In this document: positions 33,996-42,895 of the stretch, piece after piece | How positions within the stretch are numbered: position 1 is the first letter of the stretch | Layout of the letters: the number at the start of each line of letters is the position of its first letter | Translations under genes and position numbers: made by a program | Notes under the pieces: generated by a model | Database searches by the model: none | What the model was told of the DNA's origin: nothing | The model's input: the letters and a program-made list of their open reading frames with translations, nothing else | Assembly (NCBI RefSeq): GCF_050113715.1 | Contig: NZ_JBNJQR010000010.1 | Coordinates: 62,001 to 126,000, forward strand | From: Brevibacillus_H ginsengisoli | GTDB lineage: Bacteria; Bacillota; Bacilli; Brevibacillales; Brevibacillaceae | Direction of reading: 5' to 3' | DNA length: 64,000 nucleotides

Positions 33996-35822
33996 ATGCC
34001 TAAGCCACTGAATGGCAGTAGCCGCTACATGGCCGGGCTTGACGGACTGAGAGCCCTCGCTGTGTTTGCCGTCATCCTCTATCACCTCAATGTCGACTGG
34101 GCACCCGGGGGTTTGCTAGGTGTCGGCGTTTTCTTCGTATTATCCGGGTACCTGATCACGGACATCCTCATAGGCCAATGGAACAGAAACGGAAGGATTG
34201 ATTGGAAAGACTTCTGGTTCAGAAGGATACGGCGTCTGATGCCTGCGATGCTCGTCATGCTTGCGGTCGTCTTGACATGGATTACGCTATTTGATCGTTC
34301 TCAACTGGCATCGGTGCGTGGGGATGTGCTGTCGACGCTGTTGTATGTCAACAACTGGTGGCGTATCTTTCACGAGGTTTCGTATTTCTCGAGTTTCGGT
34401 CCGCCTTCCCCGTTCGGCCATTTGTGGTCGCTTGCGGTGGAAGAGCAGTTCTACCTGCTGTGGCCGCTTATTCTCGTCATTGGACTTCGCTTCTCGCCGC
34501 GGCGATGGCGGCTTCTCAGGTTGACTCTCGTACTCGCGCTTGTTTCGGCGCTAGAGATGGCACTGCTGTACGAACCAGGTACTGACCCGAGCCGAGTTTA
34601 CTACGGTACGGATACAAGAGCGTTCGCTCTTCTTATCGGCGCCGCGCTTGCCATGATCTGGCCGAGCCGCAAGCTCTCCGTAAATGTTGCTCCCAAAGCA
34701 CGCCTATTCCTTGATTTCATTGGGAGCGCTGGTCTGGTGACCATTGTGGCGATGATCTGGTTGACCGATCAGTTTGACAGCTTTCTTTATCGAGGAGGAT
34801 TTCTGCTGCTTTCGGTCGCTACGGCAGTGGTTGTGGCTACACTCGCTCACCCGGTTAGCTGGCTGGGTAAAGCGTTGGGCTGGAAACCACTGAGGTGGCT
34901 AGGTGTTCGCTCATACGGAATTTATCTTTGGCATTATCCGGTTATCGTACTCACTAGTCCAGCAGTCAACACCAGCGGGACTGACATAGTGCGCAGCATA
35001 TTACAGGTTGGTGCCAGTGTTGTGCTTGCCGAGTTATCGTGGAGGTTTATCGAGGAGCCAATTCGTAACGGCGGTTTGAGTAAAGTATGGAAGCAGATGC
35101 GTGCTCGAGAAAAGCAGAGAAACCGAATCGGCCGCAAAATGGCTTCGGTGTGTATGGTGTTCTTACTTGTGATACCTTTAGTCGGCCTGACGAGCTGTAC
35201 CTCCAGTACGACGACGGCCTCGGTTTCTCATGACGGCACATTGCAGTCGAACCAGACATCCAGGCCTGCTGACTCAAGTATGCCGAAGCCAAACAGTTCG
35301 AAACCGAACAGTTCGAAACAGCCCGTTGGGACTCCGAAGCCGATTACGGGGCAGGGAGTGACCGTGATCGGGGACTCGATCAGCCTCGACATCGCATCTT
35401 CTCTGCATAATCTTCTTCCTGGAATTACAGTGGACGGCAAAGTCGGCCGACAGCTGTCTCAGGCGAAGGATCTAATCGATGAGCTCAAGACGAAGGGCGA
35501 GCTAGGCGACGTTGTCATTATCGAGCTCGGCACAAACGGAACGTTCTCCGAGAAGACCCTCGACACACTACTAAATTCGCTCAAAAACGCTCAGCAAATT
35601 GTGCTTGTAAACACACGGGTTCCGCGTCCGTGGGAACACGACGTCAACTTAAGCTTAGCTAGGGCGTCGAAACAGTTCTCCAACGTGACGCTTGTCGACT
35701 GGTACACCGCCAGCACCGACAAAGATTCGTATTTCTCACGGGACGGCGTCCATCTTACCGAGGAAGGGGCGAAGGTATATGCTTCTCTTGTAGCGGAAGC
35801 GATCAAGCCTCAAGCTACCTAA
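33996..35822 (+). CDS. Peptidoglycan O-acetyltransferase-like protein, AT3 plus SGNH (OatA type)
   Basis: About 608 residues. The N-terminal acyltransferase-3 domain (1-370) has some ten membrane helices, with LDGLRALAVFAVILYHL and SLAVEEQFYLLWP. A Ser/Pro/Lys linker follows, then an extracellular SGNH hydrolase domain: GDSISLDIA (Ser), ELGTNGT (Asn block), and DGVHLTEEG (Asp/His). OatA moves acetyl groups to the outside and adds them to muramic acid, giving lysozyme resistance. ATG 33996 follows GAGGAGGCGG. By eye the gene is GC-richer than its neighbours. Confidence 0.88.
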   Translation: MPKPLNGSSRYMAGLDGLRALAVFAVILYHLNVDWAPGGLLGVGVFFVLSGYLITDILIGQWNRNGRIDWKDFWFRRIRRLMPAMLVMLAVVLTWITLFDRSQLASVRGDVLSTLLYVNNWWRIFHEVSYFSSFGPPSPFGHLWSLAVEEQFYLLWPLILVIGLRFSPRRWRLLRLTLVLALVSALEMALLYEPGTDPSRVYYGTDTRAFALLIGAALAMIWPSRKLSVNVAPKARLFLDFIGSAGLVTIVAMIWLTDQFDSFLYRGGFLLLSVATAVVVATLAHPVSWLGKALGWKPLRWLGVRSYGIYLWHYPVIVLTSPAVNTSGTDIVRSILQVGASVVLAELSWRFIEEPIRNGGLSKVWKQMRAREKQRNRIGRKMASVCMVFLLVIPLVGLTSCTSSTTTASVSHDGTLQSNQTSRPADSSMPKPNSSKPNSSKQPVGTPKPITGQGVTVIGDSISLDIASSLHNLLPGITVDGKVGRQLSQAKDLIDELKTKGELGDVVIIELGTNGTFSEKTLDTLLNSLKNAQQIVLVNTRVPRPWEHDVNLSLARASKQFSNVTLVDWYTASTDKDSYFSRDGVHLTEEGAKVYASLVAEAIKPQAT

Positions 35823-35850
35823 GTCGAAAGACTTGGTAGCTTTTTCTTTT
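35812..35850. terminator. Terminator between oatA-like gene and EamA gene
   Basis: AAGCTACC and AAGTC pair with GACTT and GGTAGCTT, GAAA loop, then TTTTTC. The stop codons of both convergent genes lie inside. Confidence 0.8.
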
Positions 35851-36775
35851 TCATATTGGAATGTTGATTTCCTCCAATCAGGATCATGCCGAGGATAACC
35901 AGAATTCCGCCTGACCATTGCTGCCATCCGGTTTGTTCACCTAACACGATGACTGACAATAATAATGAACTAAAAGGCATCATGCCTGATAAGGCGGCCG
36001 CTGTTGAAACCTGACATCTTTTGATTCCCGCATACCAAAATATGAATGCCAGGGCTGTGACAAAGGGGCCGTACCAAACCAGTGCCAGCCAGTCCTTCCA
36101 CCCAATCACAGAGAGGGCGGACAGTGGATGCTCAAAGAGTGAAGGAATCAAACAAAGGACCAAAGCCATGGCGGATACCAGTGTGGTTTGAGTAATCGGA
36201 TGAAGCGGTTCTCTGTGTGAAAGGTGGGTTTTTATAGCTGCGTTGCGTGAAAAAATATTAAACAGAGATTCGCTCACAGCAGCACAGATCACCAGAATAT
36301 TGCCTATAAAATGATTCGTTGAAAATGTGACAACACGTTCGGGTATGAGTATCCCTTGTAATAGGAGGATCCCCCCAATTGTACTGAGAATGCCAAGAAG
36401 TGCTGTTCGATTTATTGATTCTTTCAACAGTAACAAGGCGAGAATAAGGGTGACAGCAGGTGTCGCTCCAGTTAATATCCCAGCCTCTCCAGCGCTTGTA
36501 TGGGCAAGACCGTACAATAAAAACATACGAAACAAAAAAACGCCAAATAGCGATTGAGTTAATAGAAGCATCCAGTCTTGCAAAGACAGACGGAGGACAG
36601 TCTGGACGAGTCTTCTACCGCCCAATGGGACCAAGCAAAGTAAAGCCAAGAACAAACTAACTGCTGTAATTGTAAATGTTCCCACATGGTCATCAATAAA
36701 CCGAGCGGCAATGACTGAGGTACCTGCAAGTGAAAAAGCGCAAACTAAGTAGAACATTCCTTTCAAACGTTCCAA
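35819..36775 (-). CDS. EamA/DMT-family transporter
   Basis: 318 residues with ten hydrophobic helices in two EamA repeats: first about 5-140, ending LLLLKESINRTALLGILSTIGGILLLQG, second about 150-305, ending GEQTGWQQWSGGILVILGMILIGG. Such proteins export amino acids or other small metabolites; substrate unknown. The stop overlaps the stop of the convergent oatA-like gene by 4 bp. The start is preceded by an upstream GGAGGTTG on the minus strand. Confidence 0.87.
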   Translation of the reverse strand: MERLKGMFYLVCAFSLAGTSVIAARFIDDHVGTFTITAVSLFLALLCLVPLGGRRLVQTVLRLSLQDWMLLLTQSLFGVFLFRMFLLYGLAHTSAGEAGILTGATPAVTLILALLLLKESINRTALLGILSTIGGILLLQGILIPERVVTFSTNHFIGNILVICAAVSESLFNIFSRNAAIKTHLSHREPLHPITQTTLVSAMALVLCLIPSLFEHPLSALSVIGWKDWLALVWYGPFVTALAFIFWYAGIKRCQVSTAAALSGMMPFSSLLLSVIVLGEQTGWQQWSGGILVILGMILIGGNQHSNMKKKKLPSLST

Positions 36776-37021
36776 ATCATCACAACCTCCGTTACAGTCG
36801 TATATAGGGAATTATTCCATAATAGTAATAATTCGGTGTATTTAAGTAAAGAACTATGTACTTACATGTCATTTGATTCCTCAGCTTGGATGATTCCGCA
36901 AAGACATAAAATATTCCAATATGCGCAATTAGACATGCTTGAATCGGATGTATAATAGGAGTGACCAAAAACACAGTGATCCATATGCGATAGGAAGGAA
37001 TTCAACTGTTGGTTCCTGCCT

Positions 37022-37050
37022 TTGAAATGAATTTACATAATTCATATAAT
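37022..37050 (+). promoter_or_regulatory. Strong SigA promoter of osmC
   Basis: TTGAAA (37022-37027), exactly 17 bp, TATAAT (37045-37050). Confidence 0.75.
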
Positions 37051-37078
37051 ACAAATCGGAAAACTGTGTTATAGTTTG

Positions 37079-37094
37079 ATAATCAGTTAATTAT
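37079..37094 (+). promoter_or_regulatory. Possible repressor operator of osmC
   Basis: ATAAT-CAGTTA-ATTAT is a palindrome some 22-37 bp downstream of the predicted start, where a MarR/OhrR-type repressor could block transcription. Confidence 0.4.
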
Positions 37095-37113
37095 GCTAAA
37101 GGGAGTGAGCAGA

Positions 37114-37557
37114 ATGCCTGTTGAAACATTCAAAGCAACCGCACATCTACAGGAGGGCTTGGTTGTTAAGGCCAATTCCAGAAATTTTGAGATAACAATT
37201 GATGAACCAAAAAGCCTGGGCGGATCAGATACTGGAATGAACCCCGTTGAACTGGTTCTCTCGGCATTAGGTGCATGCCAGTCAATCGTTGCCAGAGTAT
37301 ATGCCAAGAAGTTTCATGTTCGCCTCGACGATTTTTGGGTAGAAGTAGAGGGCGATCTCGATACGGATGGCTTCATGAACAAATCTGATGTTAGACGCGG
37401 GTATTCCGATATCCGATACACATTTCATATCAAAACCGATGCACCAAGAGAACAAGTCGAGTCCTTTGTGCATTTCTTGGAAAAGACTTGTCCAGTAGGA
37501 GACACGATCGCGAATACGGTCAATCTCAAATTAAACGGAATCGTGATTGAAAATTAA
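37114..37557 (+). CDS. OsmC/Ohr family peroxiredoxin
   Basis: 147 residues. Catalytic cysteines are in SALGACQSIVARVYA and EKTCPVGDTIANT, the reactive pair of OsmC/Ohr enzymes that reduce organic hydroperoxides. The N-terminal beta sheet and the NPVELVLSAL helix match the fold. ATG 37114 follows AAAGGGAGTGAG; the upstream start would add seven residues. A strong promoter and an operator-like palindrome precede it, suggesting stress induction. Confidence 0.9.
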   Translation: MPVETFKATAHLQEGLVVKANSRNFEITIDEPKSLGGSDTGMNPVELVLSALGACQSIVARVYAKKFHVRLDDFWVEVEGDLDTDGFMNKSDVRRGYSDIRYTFHIKTDAPREQVESFVHFLEKTCPVGDTIANTVNLKLNGIVIEN

Positions 37558-37581
37558 TTACAGAAGAGCTGTAGGACGAAA

Positions 37582-37606
37582 AGAGGCGGAATTCCGCCTC
37601 TTTTTA
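37582..37606 (+). terminator. Terminator of osmC
   Basis: Perfect palindrome GAGGCGGAATTCCGCCTC flanked by AAAA and TTTTT. Confidence 0.85.
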
Positions 37607-37863
37607 TTTTGGAGCAAATTTAATCTGAAAAGTATACTTTTGGATAATATCGGCTGCTGAAGCGACCGTGATACACTACAGCGTAGCATGATCAATTCAG
37701 TTTCCAAGAAGTCATTTAGCCATGGATTCATCCGCACCAAACGAAGTGGAGCCAATAAAACGAGAGGAGAGTGAATATTCTGGTTTAACTGAACGTAATT
37801 GACGCGAAAAGGGAGAAGCACGTTCATTGACGGAATGCTTCCATGAAATTGGGAGGACTGTTT
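37607..37863. other. Spacer between osmC terminator and the small LuxR gene
   Basis: About 255 bp. The palindrome AAAAGTATACTTTT at 37628-37641 could be an operator. No reading frame is convincing. Confidence 0.5.
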
Positions 37864-38295
37864 ATGAACCCGGATAACAAAAGAGAGGTCATTCGATTAA
37901 TTCGCGAGGTGTCCCGACTGTTGAATGAAGGGGAACTGACCCCGGATCAGATCTTGCAAGTCGTCCTGCAAGCGCTTGACCAGGAGATGGGCTTTCGCAA
38001 CTCCATGATTGTGCTTCGAAACGCCGTTCTGCTGCAGAAATATATGGAGTCATTGTCGAATGTATTGCCGGTGGATGAGACGATTTCAAAGGTCGAAGCA
38101 ACTGGCGTAAGGTTAACAAAGCGGGAGACAGAGGTAGCGAACCTTGTTTCTGTTGGTTTAAGCAATGATGAGATCGCTGAAAAACTGTTTGTCAGCAGCA
38201 GAACGGTGACGACACATCTGGATCGAATCTATAAAAAGTTGGAGATACACTCTCGCACAGCTCTTGCGCATTACATGGCCCATCAAATGAAATAA
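37864..38295 (+). CDS. Small LuxR-type transcriptional regulator
   Basis: 143 residues. The C-terminal LuxR/GerE helix-turn-helix is complete: RLTKRETEVANLVSVGLSN, then AEKLFVSSRTVTTHLDRIYKKL. The N terminus is short (about 85 residues) and helical, without receiver, PAS or autoinducer domain. It may sense through dimerisation or a partner. ATG 37864 follows TTGGGAGGAC. The HTH is close in sequence to that of the STAND regulator at 39.7-41.7 kb, which suggests related binding sites. Confidence 0.82.
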   Translation: MNPDNKREVIRLIREVSRLLNEGELTPDQILQVVLQALDQEMGFRNSMIVLRNAVLLQKYMESLSNVLPVDETISKVEATGVRLTKRETEVANLVSVGLSNDEIAEKLFVSSRTVTTHLDRIYKKLEIHSRTALAHYMAHQMK

Positions 38296-38354
38296 GTAAA
38301 TGGCTTAATTTTTTACACTTTATTTTGCGAGTGAATAAATATTTTGGAGGAGTA

Positions 38355-38771
38355 ATGAAAATGGGAATTAAATTTATCAAGATCTCTGTTGTCTACTTTT
38401 TAATTGGCATTATTATGGGGATGTTTATGTCCATCACTCACAAATTTCAGTTTGCTCCGTCCCATGCGCACATTAACCTTTTGGGATGGACTTCTCTAGC
38501 TCTGGCCGGTGTCATTTACACGTTGTTCCCGCGGCTTGGATTAACCGGGCTGGGAAAATGGCACTTTTGGCTGCACAATCTGGGTCTTCCCGTGATGATG
38601 ATTGGGTTGCTTGTGCTTGAAGCGGGCAATCCTGCGGTTGAACCGGTGATTGCCATCGGTGCTAGCACTTTAAGTCTTGGTGTAGTTCTGTTTGTCATCA
38701 ATGTGATCGGTAATCTCAAGAGTTCTGTAGTCACCGGAGCGGATTCGAATAAGGAGCAATATAAAGCGTAA
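38355..38771 (+). CDS. Short cytochrome-oxidase-subunit-I-like membrane protein
   Basis: 138 residues with four hydrophobic helices. The segment SHAHINLLGWTSLALAGVIY and later KWHFWLHNLGLPVMMIGL recall the heme-copper oxidase / NorB subunit I helices with their histidines, but the protein is about a quarter the usual length. Short homologues occur in other Bacilli; they may bind heme or sense oxygen or NO. ATG 38355 follows TGGAGGAGT. It is 59 bp behind the LuxR gene and may be cotranscribed. Confidence 0.7.
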   Translation: MKMGIKFIKISVVYFLIGIIMGMFMSITHKFQFAPSHAHINLLGWTSLALAGVIYTLFPRLGLTGLGKWHFWLHNLGLPVMMIGLLVLEAGNPAVEPVIAIGASTLSLGVVLFVINVIGNLKSSVVTGADSNKEQYKA

Positions 38772-38790
38772 TAGTACGGCACTTCCAGAG

Positions 38791-38826
38791 ATCCTGAGGA
38801 TACTTTCTTCCTCAGGATTTTTATTT
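38791..38826 (+). terminator. Terminator of the LuxR/oxidase-like pair
   Basis: ATCCTGAGGA pairs with TCCTCAGGAT, followed by TTTTATTTT. Confidence 0.85.
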
Positions 38827-38884
38827 TATGCTGTCCATCATTTCATCCGGAACGGGGTACCTTATCCGTAAAGGGGGATTATTT

Positions 38885-39586
38885 GTGAACATGCTCATTA
38901 CGCTTGCCTTGCTATTCTCATGCGAGGCTTCCACTGTCCTGTCTCCAACTTCCGCCTCTGAAATCCTACAAGAAAAATCGGATCGGATTTCATTGTCATA
39001 TAAACTAGCGCAAGTGTTGCCGGAACCTATTCATGTGAAGGTTCTGGAACAAAAGTTGATCAGAACAATCATCCAGAAACAACAAACGGAGTTGGGTGAG
39101 TTTTTCCTTTTTCAAAAGCCATGGGATGTTGAGAATGTCTTCGCTGGATTTAAGGGGAAACCAACATTATACGATCTGGGAGTGGTGTCTCATTCCACGA
39201 AAGAGGTGAGCCTCACACCAGTTGAATTGTTTGGCAAAAAGCTATTGGAGATAAAGGGCCTTGGCGGCGCAAAGTGGTCTTACCATAATTATTACGACGT
39301 GGAAAATGGAGTGCCTAGAATTGTTGGTGGTTTCCCGGCGCTTAAATTATTGATTGTAGGACAAGGCAAGAAGCAGTATGCAATCGTTACAAACCTACTT
39401 GGAGTAGTCCCGACCGTTTGGATTTACAAGCTGGAGAACAACCAGGTAGTGCGGGCTGATCTTGCTGAAGCACTCCATGCCCAGGCTGTACAATACGTGC
39501 CGGAACGTAATGAATTTCGCGCTGACTTTGGGCAAAACCGGGTGAAATACTACACCCTCTTAGACGATACACTTATTTCAAAATAA
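38885..39586 (+). CDS. Secreted protein of unknown function
   Basis: About 233 residues from GTG 38885 (AAAGGGGGATT ahead). The start NMLITLALLFSCEASTVLS is a signal peptide. The mature part holds repeated strands (GKPTLYDLGVVSHSTKEVSLTP and later YAIVTNLLGVVPTVWIYKL) without known motif. One cysteine in the signal region (LLFSCEAS) could be a lipobox-like site, but position -3 to -1 does not fit well. Function unknown. Confidence 0.65.
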   Translation: MNMLITLALLFSCEASTVLSPTSASEILQEKSDRISLSYKLAQVLPEPIHVKVLEQKLIRTIIQKQQTELGEFFLFQKPWDVENVFAGFKGKPTLYDLGVVSHSTKEVSLTPVELFGKKLLEIKGLGGAKWSYHNYYDVENGVPRIVGGFPALKLLIVGQGKKQYAIVTNLLGVVPTVWIYKLENNQVVRADLAEALHAQAVQYVPERNEFRADFGQNRVKYYTLLDDTLISK

Positions 39587-39618
39587 TAATATTGATCGAG
39601 GAAGTGTGCACTGTCCAC

Positions 39619-39652
39619 AAACACCCCATGGAAGTTTCCATGGGGTGTTTGA
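39619..39652. terminator. Bidirectional terminator between secreted gene and STAND gene
   Basis: A perfect 15-bp palindromic stem: AAACACCCCATGGAA with TTCCATGGGGTGTTT, loop GT. Confidence 0.88.
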
Positions 39653-39667
39653 CAGAAACCTTGGCGT

Positions 39668-41707
39668 TTAGAGATTTCCTTTGATCAATAGCGTAATCAG
39701 TTGACTTCTTTTTTTCACACCCAGCTTTCCAAAAATAGCGGAGAGGTGCTTTTTTACAGTCACTTCGCTAATAAACAGCTTCTCGGCAATTTCCACATTC
39801 GAACATCCCGCACAAACCAACTCAGCTACTTCCTGCTCCCTTTTGGTTAACAAGTTCCAGTGTAAAGATAATTCCTTCGAGCCAAATTGAATTCGTTTAT
39901 GATCGCCAAGTTCTTCATTGAATCCTGATTGAAGCAGCAGGCGTGATAAAAATTTTCGCAGCTTGTCACCACGCGTATCAATGATGAAGAAAGGGGTAGG
40001 TGTTACCCCATCGTAATGGCAATGTGTGACGTCTGGTACGATTTCAAAGCCTAAGAATAGAAATACGTTCTCTACATATTTATTCGGCTGAGGAGAGATG
40101 ACCAAAATACCACCGTTGCACATATAGGAGTTGATCAGTTTGATTCCCTCCGTCGACAATGACGGGTCTGTTTGATCCAGGTAATCCAGGGCCCGCATAA
40201 ACCAGCCAGCCGGTTTATCTGGAGGAACATTGAACGTACTTCGCTCAGATGAGGATAGGTGTGCGAGATAGGGACCCAAAATGGGATCTCTCTCCAGAAA
40301 CGGCAGGGTCCCTCCATGCAAGGGGACAACCACGGTCAATCCTTGTGCAGTTCCAGCTTCATCGCGGAGCAGCATCACACTTCGGGCATCGAGATCATAA
40401 AAGGCGTGAAGATCCAGATCCTGAATCAGGTAGGAGGTTTCTTCAAGGCGTAATTTCATCTGAAATTCAGAACCAGTATGCGGATCTATTATAGTGTGGG
40501 TAAAGCTTTTTCTGTTGCGCATCCTGTATTCTATGAAAGATTCCGCTTCGGCCAAATTAGAATCGGTCAAGGTGTCCCAATAATATGTGCCACTGGCCTG
40601 GTTGGTCAGTGCGCGAATGGATGAGTGCTCCACATAATGATAGAATTCTACCACTTCCCAGGAGACGCTGCTTTTCCCGGACTTTTCAAGGATGATCTCA
40701 GCATAATAACAGGCGGCTCGACCGAGTAGGTGGTGGTAGTAACGCGGTTTACGTTGTTTCAGTTGGGAACATGTGGCTTCCCGCATAAGATCATGAAACA
40801 TCCAGCCCCGATCGGTTTTTTGCACAAACGAAAAACGGGTCAATTGCTCAAAAATATCTGGCTTAATTTCCTCTTCCAAGAGGTAGGAAAGCACCTCTTC
40901 GTTAAAGTGGCGGAGTACAGCGGCTGCCTCAACCCATTTTCGCTGCTCTTTTTCCGGCACTTCCTTCAACCACAGCGCTGCCAAATCACCAAACCAGTCG
41001 GACTCTATCCCGGAAGCAGCGTCCTCTTCATTTATTTGAGCCGCAACCGCCAACGAAAGGGTAAGCGGATGCCCTTTGGAGCGAAGCCAGATACGCTCCA
41101 TTCGTTCCGCTTCGCTTATGTCGAAGCGTTGAAGATAGTCCAGCGTTTCCTCACGGGTCAGGTGTTTAACAGGCATGAGCAGGATTTTGGAGCGCCAGGC
41201 GGGAGAATAAAACCATGAATCCGTCAGTCGTTGGCGCCCGGCGATGAGAACAAGCACACGGGATGGAAGCCATTTTAGAAAATGCTCCCGCAGCCATGTT
41301 TCAAGCTCCATCATTTCTTCAAACGTATCAAACGCGATAATTACCTTTCTGTACGCTGATATCTCACGGATTGTGGCCACCGTGGATTCTAGAAGCTTCG
41401 AGAGGTCCGTTTCCTTTGGCGCGGTCTCCGTCAACTGCTGAAGCAATGCCTTGCATAAATCATATCCCGTATGGCTGAAATCCCTGCTCCCCAGTTGGAT
41501 ATAAAGAGCACCTTTCTGTATCGCCAGGAGACGAAATCCCTGCAGGAGGGTGCTCTTTCCGATGCCGCCTGTTCCGTACAGATTCCAGATATGCTTGTTG
41601 GTGGACGAATCACTTTCCAAAAAGTCAGAAAATAAGGAAAGCTCTTGTTGTCGGCCAACAATGTAGCGATTTTCCCACATGTCAAAATCATTAATTATCG
41701 TCTGCAA
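39668..41707 (-). CDS. STAND-family ATPase with LuxR DNA-binding domain
   Basis: 679 residues. N-terminal ATPase with P-loop GTGGIGKSTLL (residues 45-55), Walker B-like KVIIAFDTFEEM, sensor-like VLVLIAGRQRL, and a winged-helix extension. The middle (350-600) holds mixed alpha/beta sequence, not tetratricopeptide-like as in MalT. The C terminus is a LuxR HTH (LTKREQEVAELVCAGCSN, AEKLFISEVTVKKHL). Such regulators assemble in response to a ligand or protein. The TTG start is proposed with AAAGGG ahead; ATG at 41683 is the alternative. It is divergent from a three-gene secreted cluster, its probable target. Confidence 0.87.
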   Translation of the reverse strand: MQTIINDFDMWENRYIVGRQQELSLFSDFLESDSSTNKHIWNLYGTGGIGKSTLLQGFRLLAIQKGALYIQLGSRDFSHTGYDLCKALLQQLTETAPKETDLSKLLESTVATIREISAYRKVIIAFDTFEEMMELETWLREHFLKWLPSRVLVLIAGRQRLTDSWFYSPAWRSKILLMPVKHLTREETLDYLQRFDISEAERMERIWLRSKGHPLTLSLAVAAQINEEDAASGIESDWFGDLAALWLKEVPEKEQRKWVEAAAVLRHFNEEVLSYLLEEEIKPDIFEQLTRFSFVQKTDRGWMFHDLMREATCSQLKQRKPRYYHHLLGRAACYYAEIILEKSGKSSVSWEVVEFYHYVEHSSIRALTNQASGTYYWDTLTDSNLAEAESFIEYRMRNRKSFTHTIIDPHTGSEFQMKLRLEETSYLIQDLDLHAFYDLDARSVMLLRDEAGTAQGLTVVVPLHGGTLPFLERDPILGPYLAHLSSSERSTFNVPPDKPAGWFMRALDYLDQTDPSLSTEGIKLINSYMCNGGILVISPQPNKYVENVFLFLGFEIVPDVTHCHYDGVTPTPFFIIDTRGDKLRKFLSRLLLQSGFNEELGDHKRIQFGSKELSLHWNLLTKREQEVAELVCAGCSNVEIAEKLFISEVTVKKHLSAIFGKLGVKKRSQLITLLIKGNL

Positions 41708-42108
41708 CAGTATCAGCCCTTTATACAGGAAGAATCAAAATGGATGATAACACTTCGGGTTTTCGACGAGCTGGATCATTTTTCCTGCTGTAAGGTTTAA
41801 CTCCTGAACCATTAGCGCTTAAAAGGTATCCATTTATTATCCGAAAGTATAATTTCTGACAACCCCAAATCTTGGTAAGGTAATAACAGCGAATCAAGCC
41901 ATCCAGTATAAGGGAGTGTAAAAGATGAGTTCACTGGATTAGAAAAAAGTGATGAAGCCGAAATATTTTAGTTTCATCAAAAAATGCGTATAGGTGAAGC
42001 GGGAAAATACGTAATTCATCCGATACCAGTTCCTGTTGCTACGATCTATACTGATACTTGTTTTTAATTGTAAGGAAAAATTATCAAATAAAGGGAGTAA
42101 TGTGAAGA
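41708..42108. other. Control region between STAND regulator and the 42-46 kb cluster
   Basis: About 400 bp. It contains a ribosome site followed by a five-codon frame MSSLD-stop (41925-41942), then a short TGATGAA/TTTCATCA hairpin near 41951-41982. No long frame is coding. Operators of the two LuxR proteins may lie here. Confidence 0.5.
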
Positions 42109-42858
42109 ATGAAAAAGATCGTGTCAGTACTTGTAGGGACTTCGCTGTTGATGTCAGGAGGTATCGTGTCAGCGCATGGAGTACAGCCGCATCCTGTTCA
42201 ACCGGTGGTGGCAGATGTGGCGAAACAGTCGCAGGAGGCACCGAAAGCCAACGAGGAGCTGACTGTTTTGGTCAATGGTGTAAAAGTGGTCTCAGAGGCC
42301 AATCATATCGCTTCCGACAAGAAAGTGTACGTGTCCGTCAAAGCGTTCGCTGACCTGTTCGGCAAAACCTACACGGTTGCCCAAAATAAACATACAGTCA
42401 CATTAAATGGCAAGACGATTGACGGAATCAGCATGAAGTCTGGTGAACCGACAGCATGGGTGGAGGATCTGGCCAAGGCGGTCGGGGCGCAAAAAGTAAG
42501 CTGGGATGAAACGAACAAAGAAGCGTATGTCCTCGCTCTCCCGGAAGGTACCATTCAGGTGACTGAAGTCGTTCCCGCGATGGGCGAACACTGGGGGAAT
42601 CCGCAGGAGCTGCCGCTCGGTCCAATCTATGGAGTGTATAAAGGAAAGCTTGTTTTTCTAGAATACATGATTTCTCAAGCGGATTTGGCCCAAGGAAAAA
42701 GTCTGGCGAACGTGCCTGGCATGAAGGGTCTTCCGATGCCTGGCGTTGTTCAGGTGGATTGGGATTTTGAACCGAATGGACATCCGGGATTTGAAGTCCC
42801 GCATTATGATATCCATAACTACTTCATATCAGACGAAGAGCAGCAGAAGATTCAGTAA
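42109..42858 (+). CDS. Secreted copper-amine-oxidase-N-like and TTHB210-like protein
   Basis: 249 residues with a signal peptide (cleavage about VSA-HG). Residues 50-135 resemble the copper amine oxidase N-terminal domain (LTVLVNGVKVVSE, VYVSVKAFADLFGK, VTLNGKTID). Residues 150-249 resemble the TTHB210-like/DUF5602 domain: MGEHWGNP, GPIYGVYKGKLVFLEYM, and the His-rich end PNGHPGFEVPHYDIHNYF. The conserved His suggest metal binding. ATG follows AAAGGGAGTAATG. First gene of a three-gene cluster. Confidence 0.75.
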   Translation: MKKIVSVLVGTSLLMSGGIVSAHGVQPHPVQPVVADVAKQSQEAPKANEELTVLVNGVKVVSEANHIASDKKVYVSVKAFADLFGKTYTVAQNKHTVTLNGKTIDGISMKSGEPTAWVEDLAKAVGAQKVSWDETNKEAYVLALPEGTIQVTEVVPAMGEHWGNPQELPLGPIYGVYKGKLVFLEYMISQADLAQGKSLANVPGMKGLPMPGVVQVDWDFEPNGHPGFEVPHYDIHNYFISDEEQQKIQ

Positions 42859-42895
42859 AGACGAGAAGTGGGAAAGGGAATAGGGAGTGGATGAA

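Larger units (their letters stand above)
36776..37113. other. Intergenic region between divergent EamA and OsmC genes
   Basis: About 340 bp, AT-rich. It contains a strong promoter for osmC (37022-37050) and a palindrome at 37079-37094; no reading frame or RNA structure is convincing. Confidence 0.6.

Noticed and set aside
40730..41218. 162-codon plus-strand frame inside the STAND regulator gene
   Set aside because: Antisense shadow of a confidently identified protein; no ribosome site and unnatural composition.
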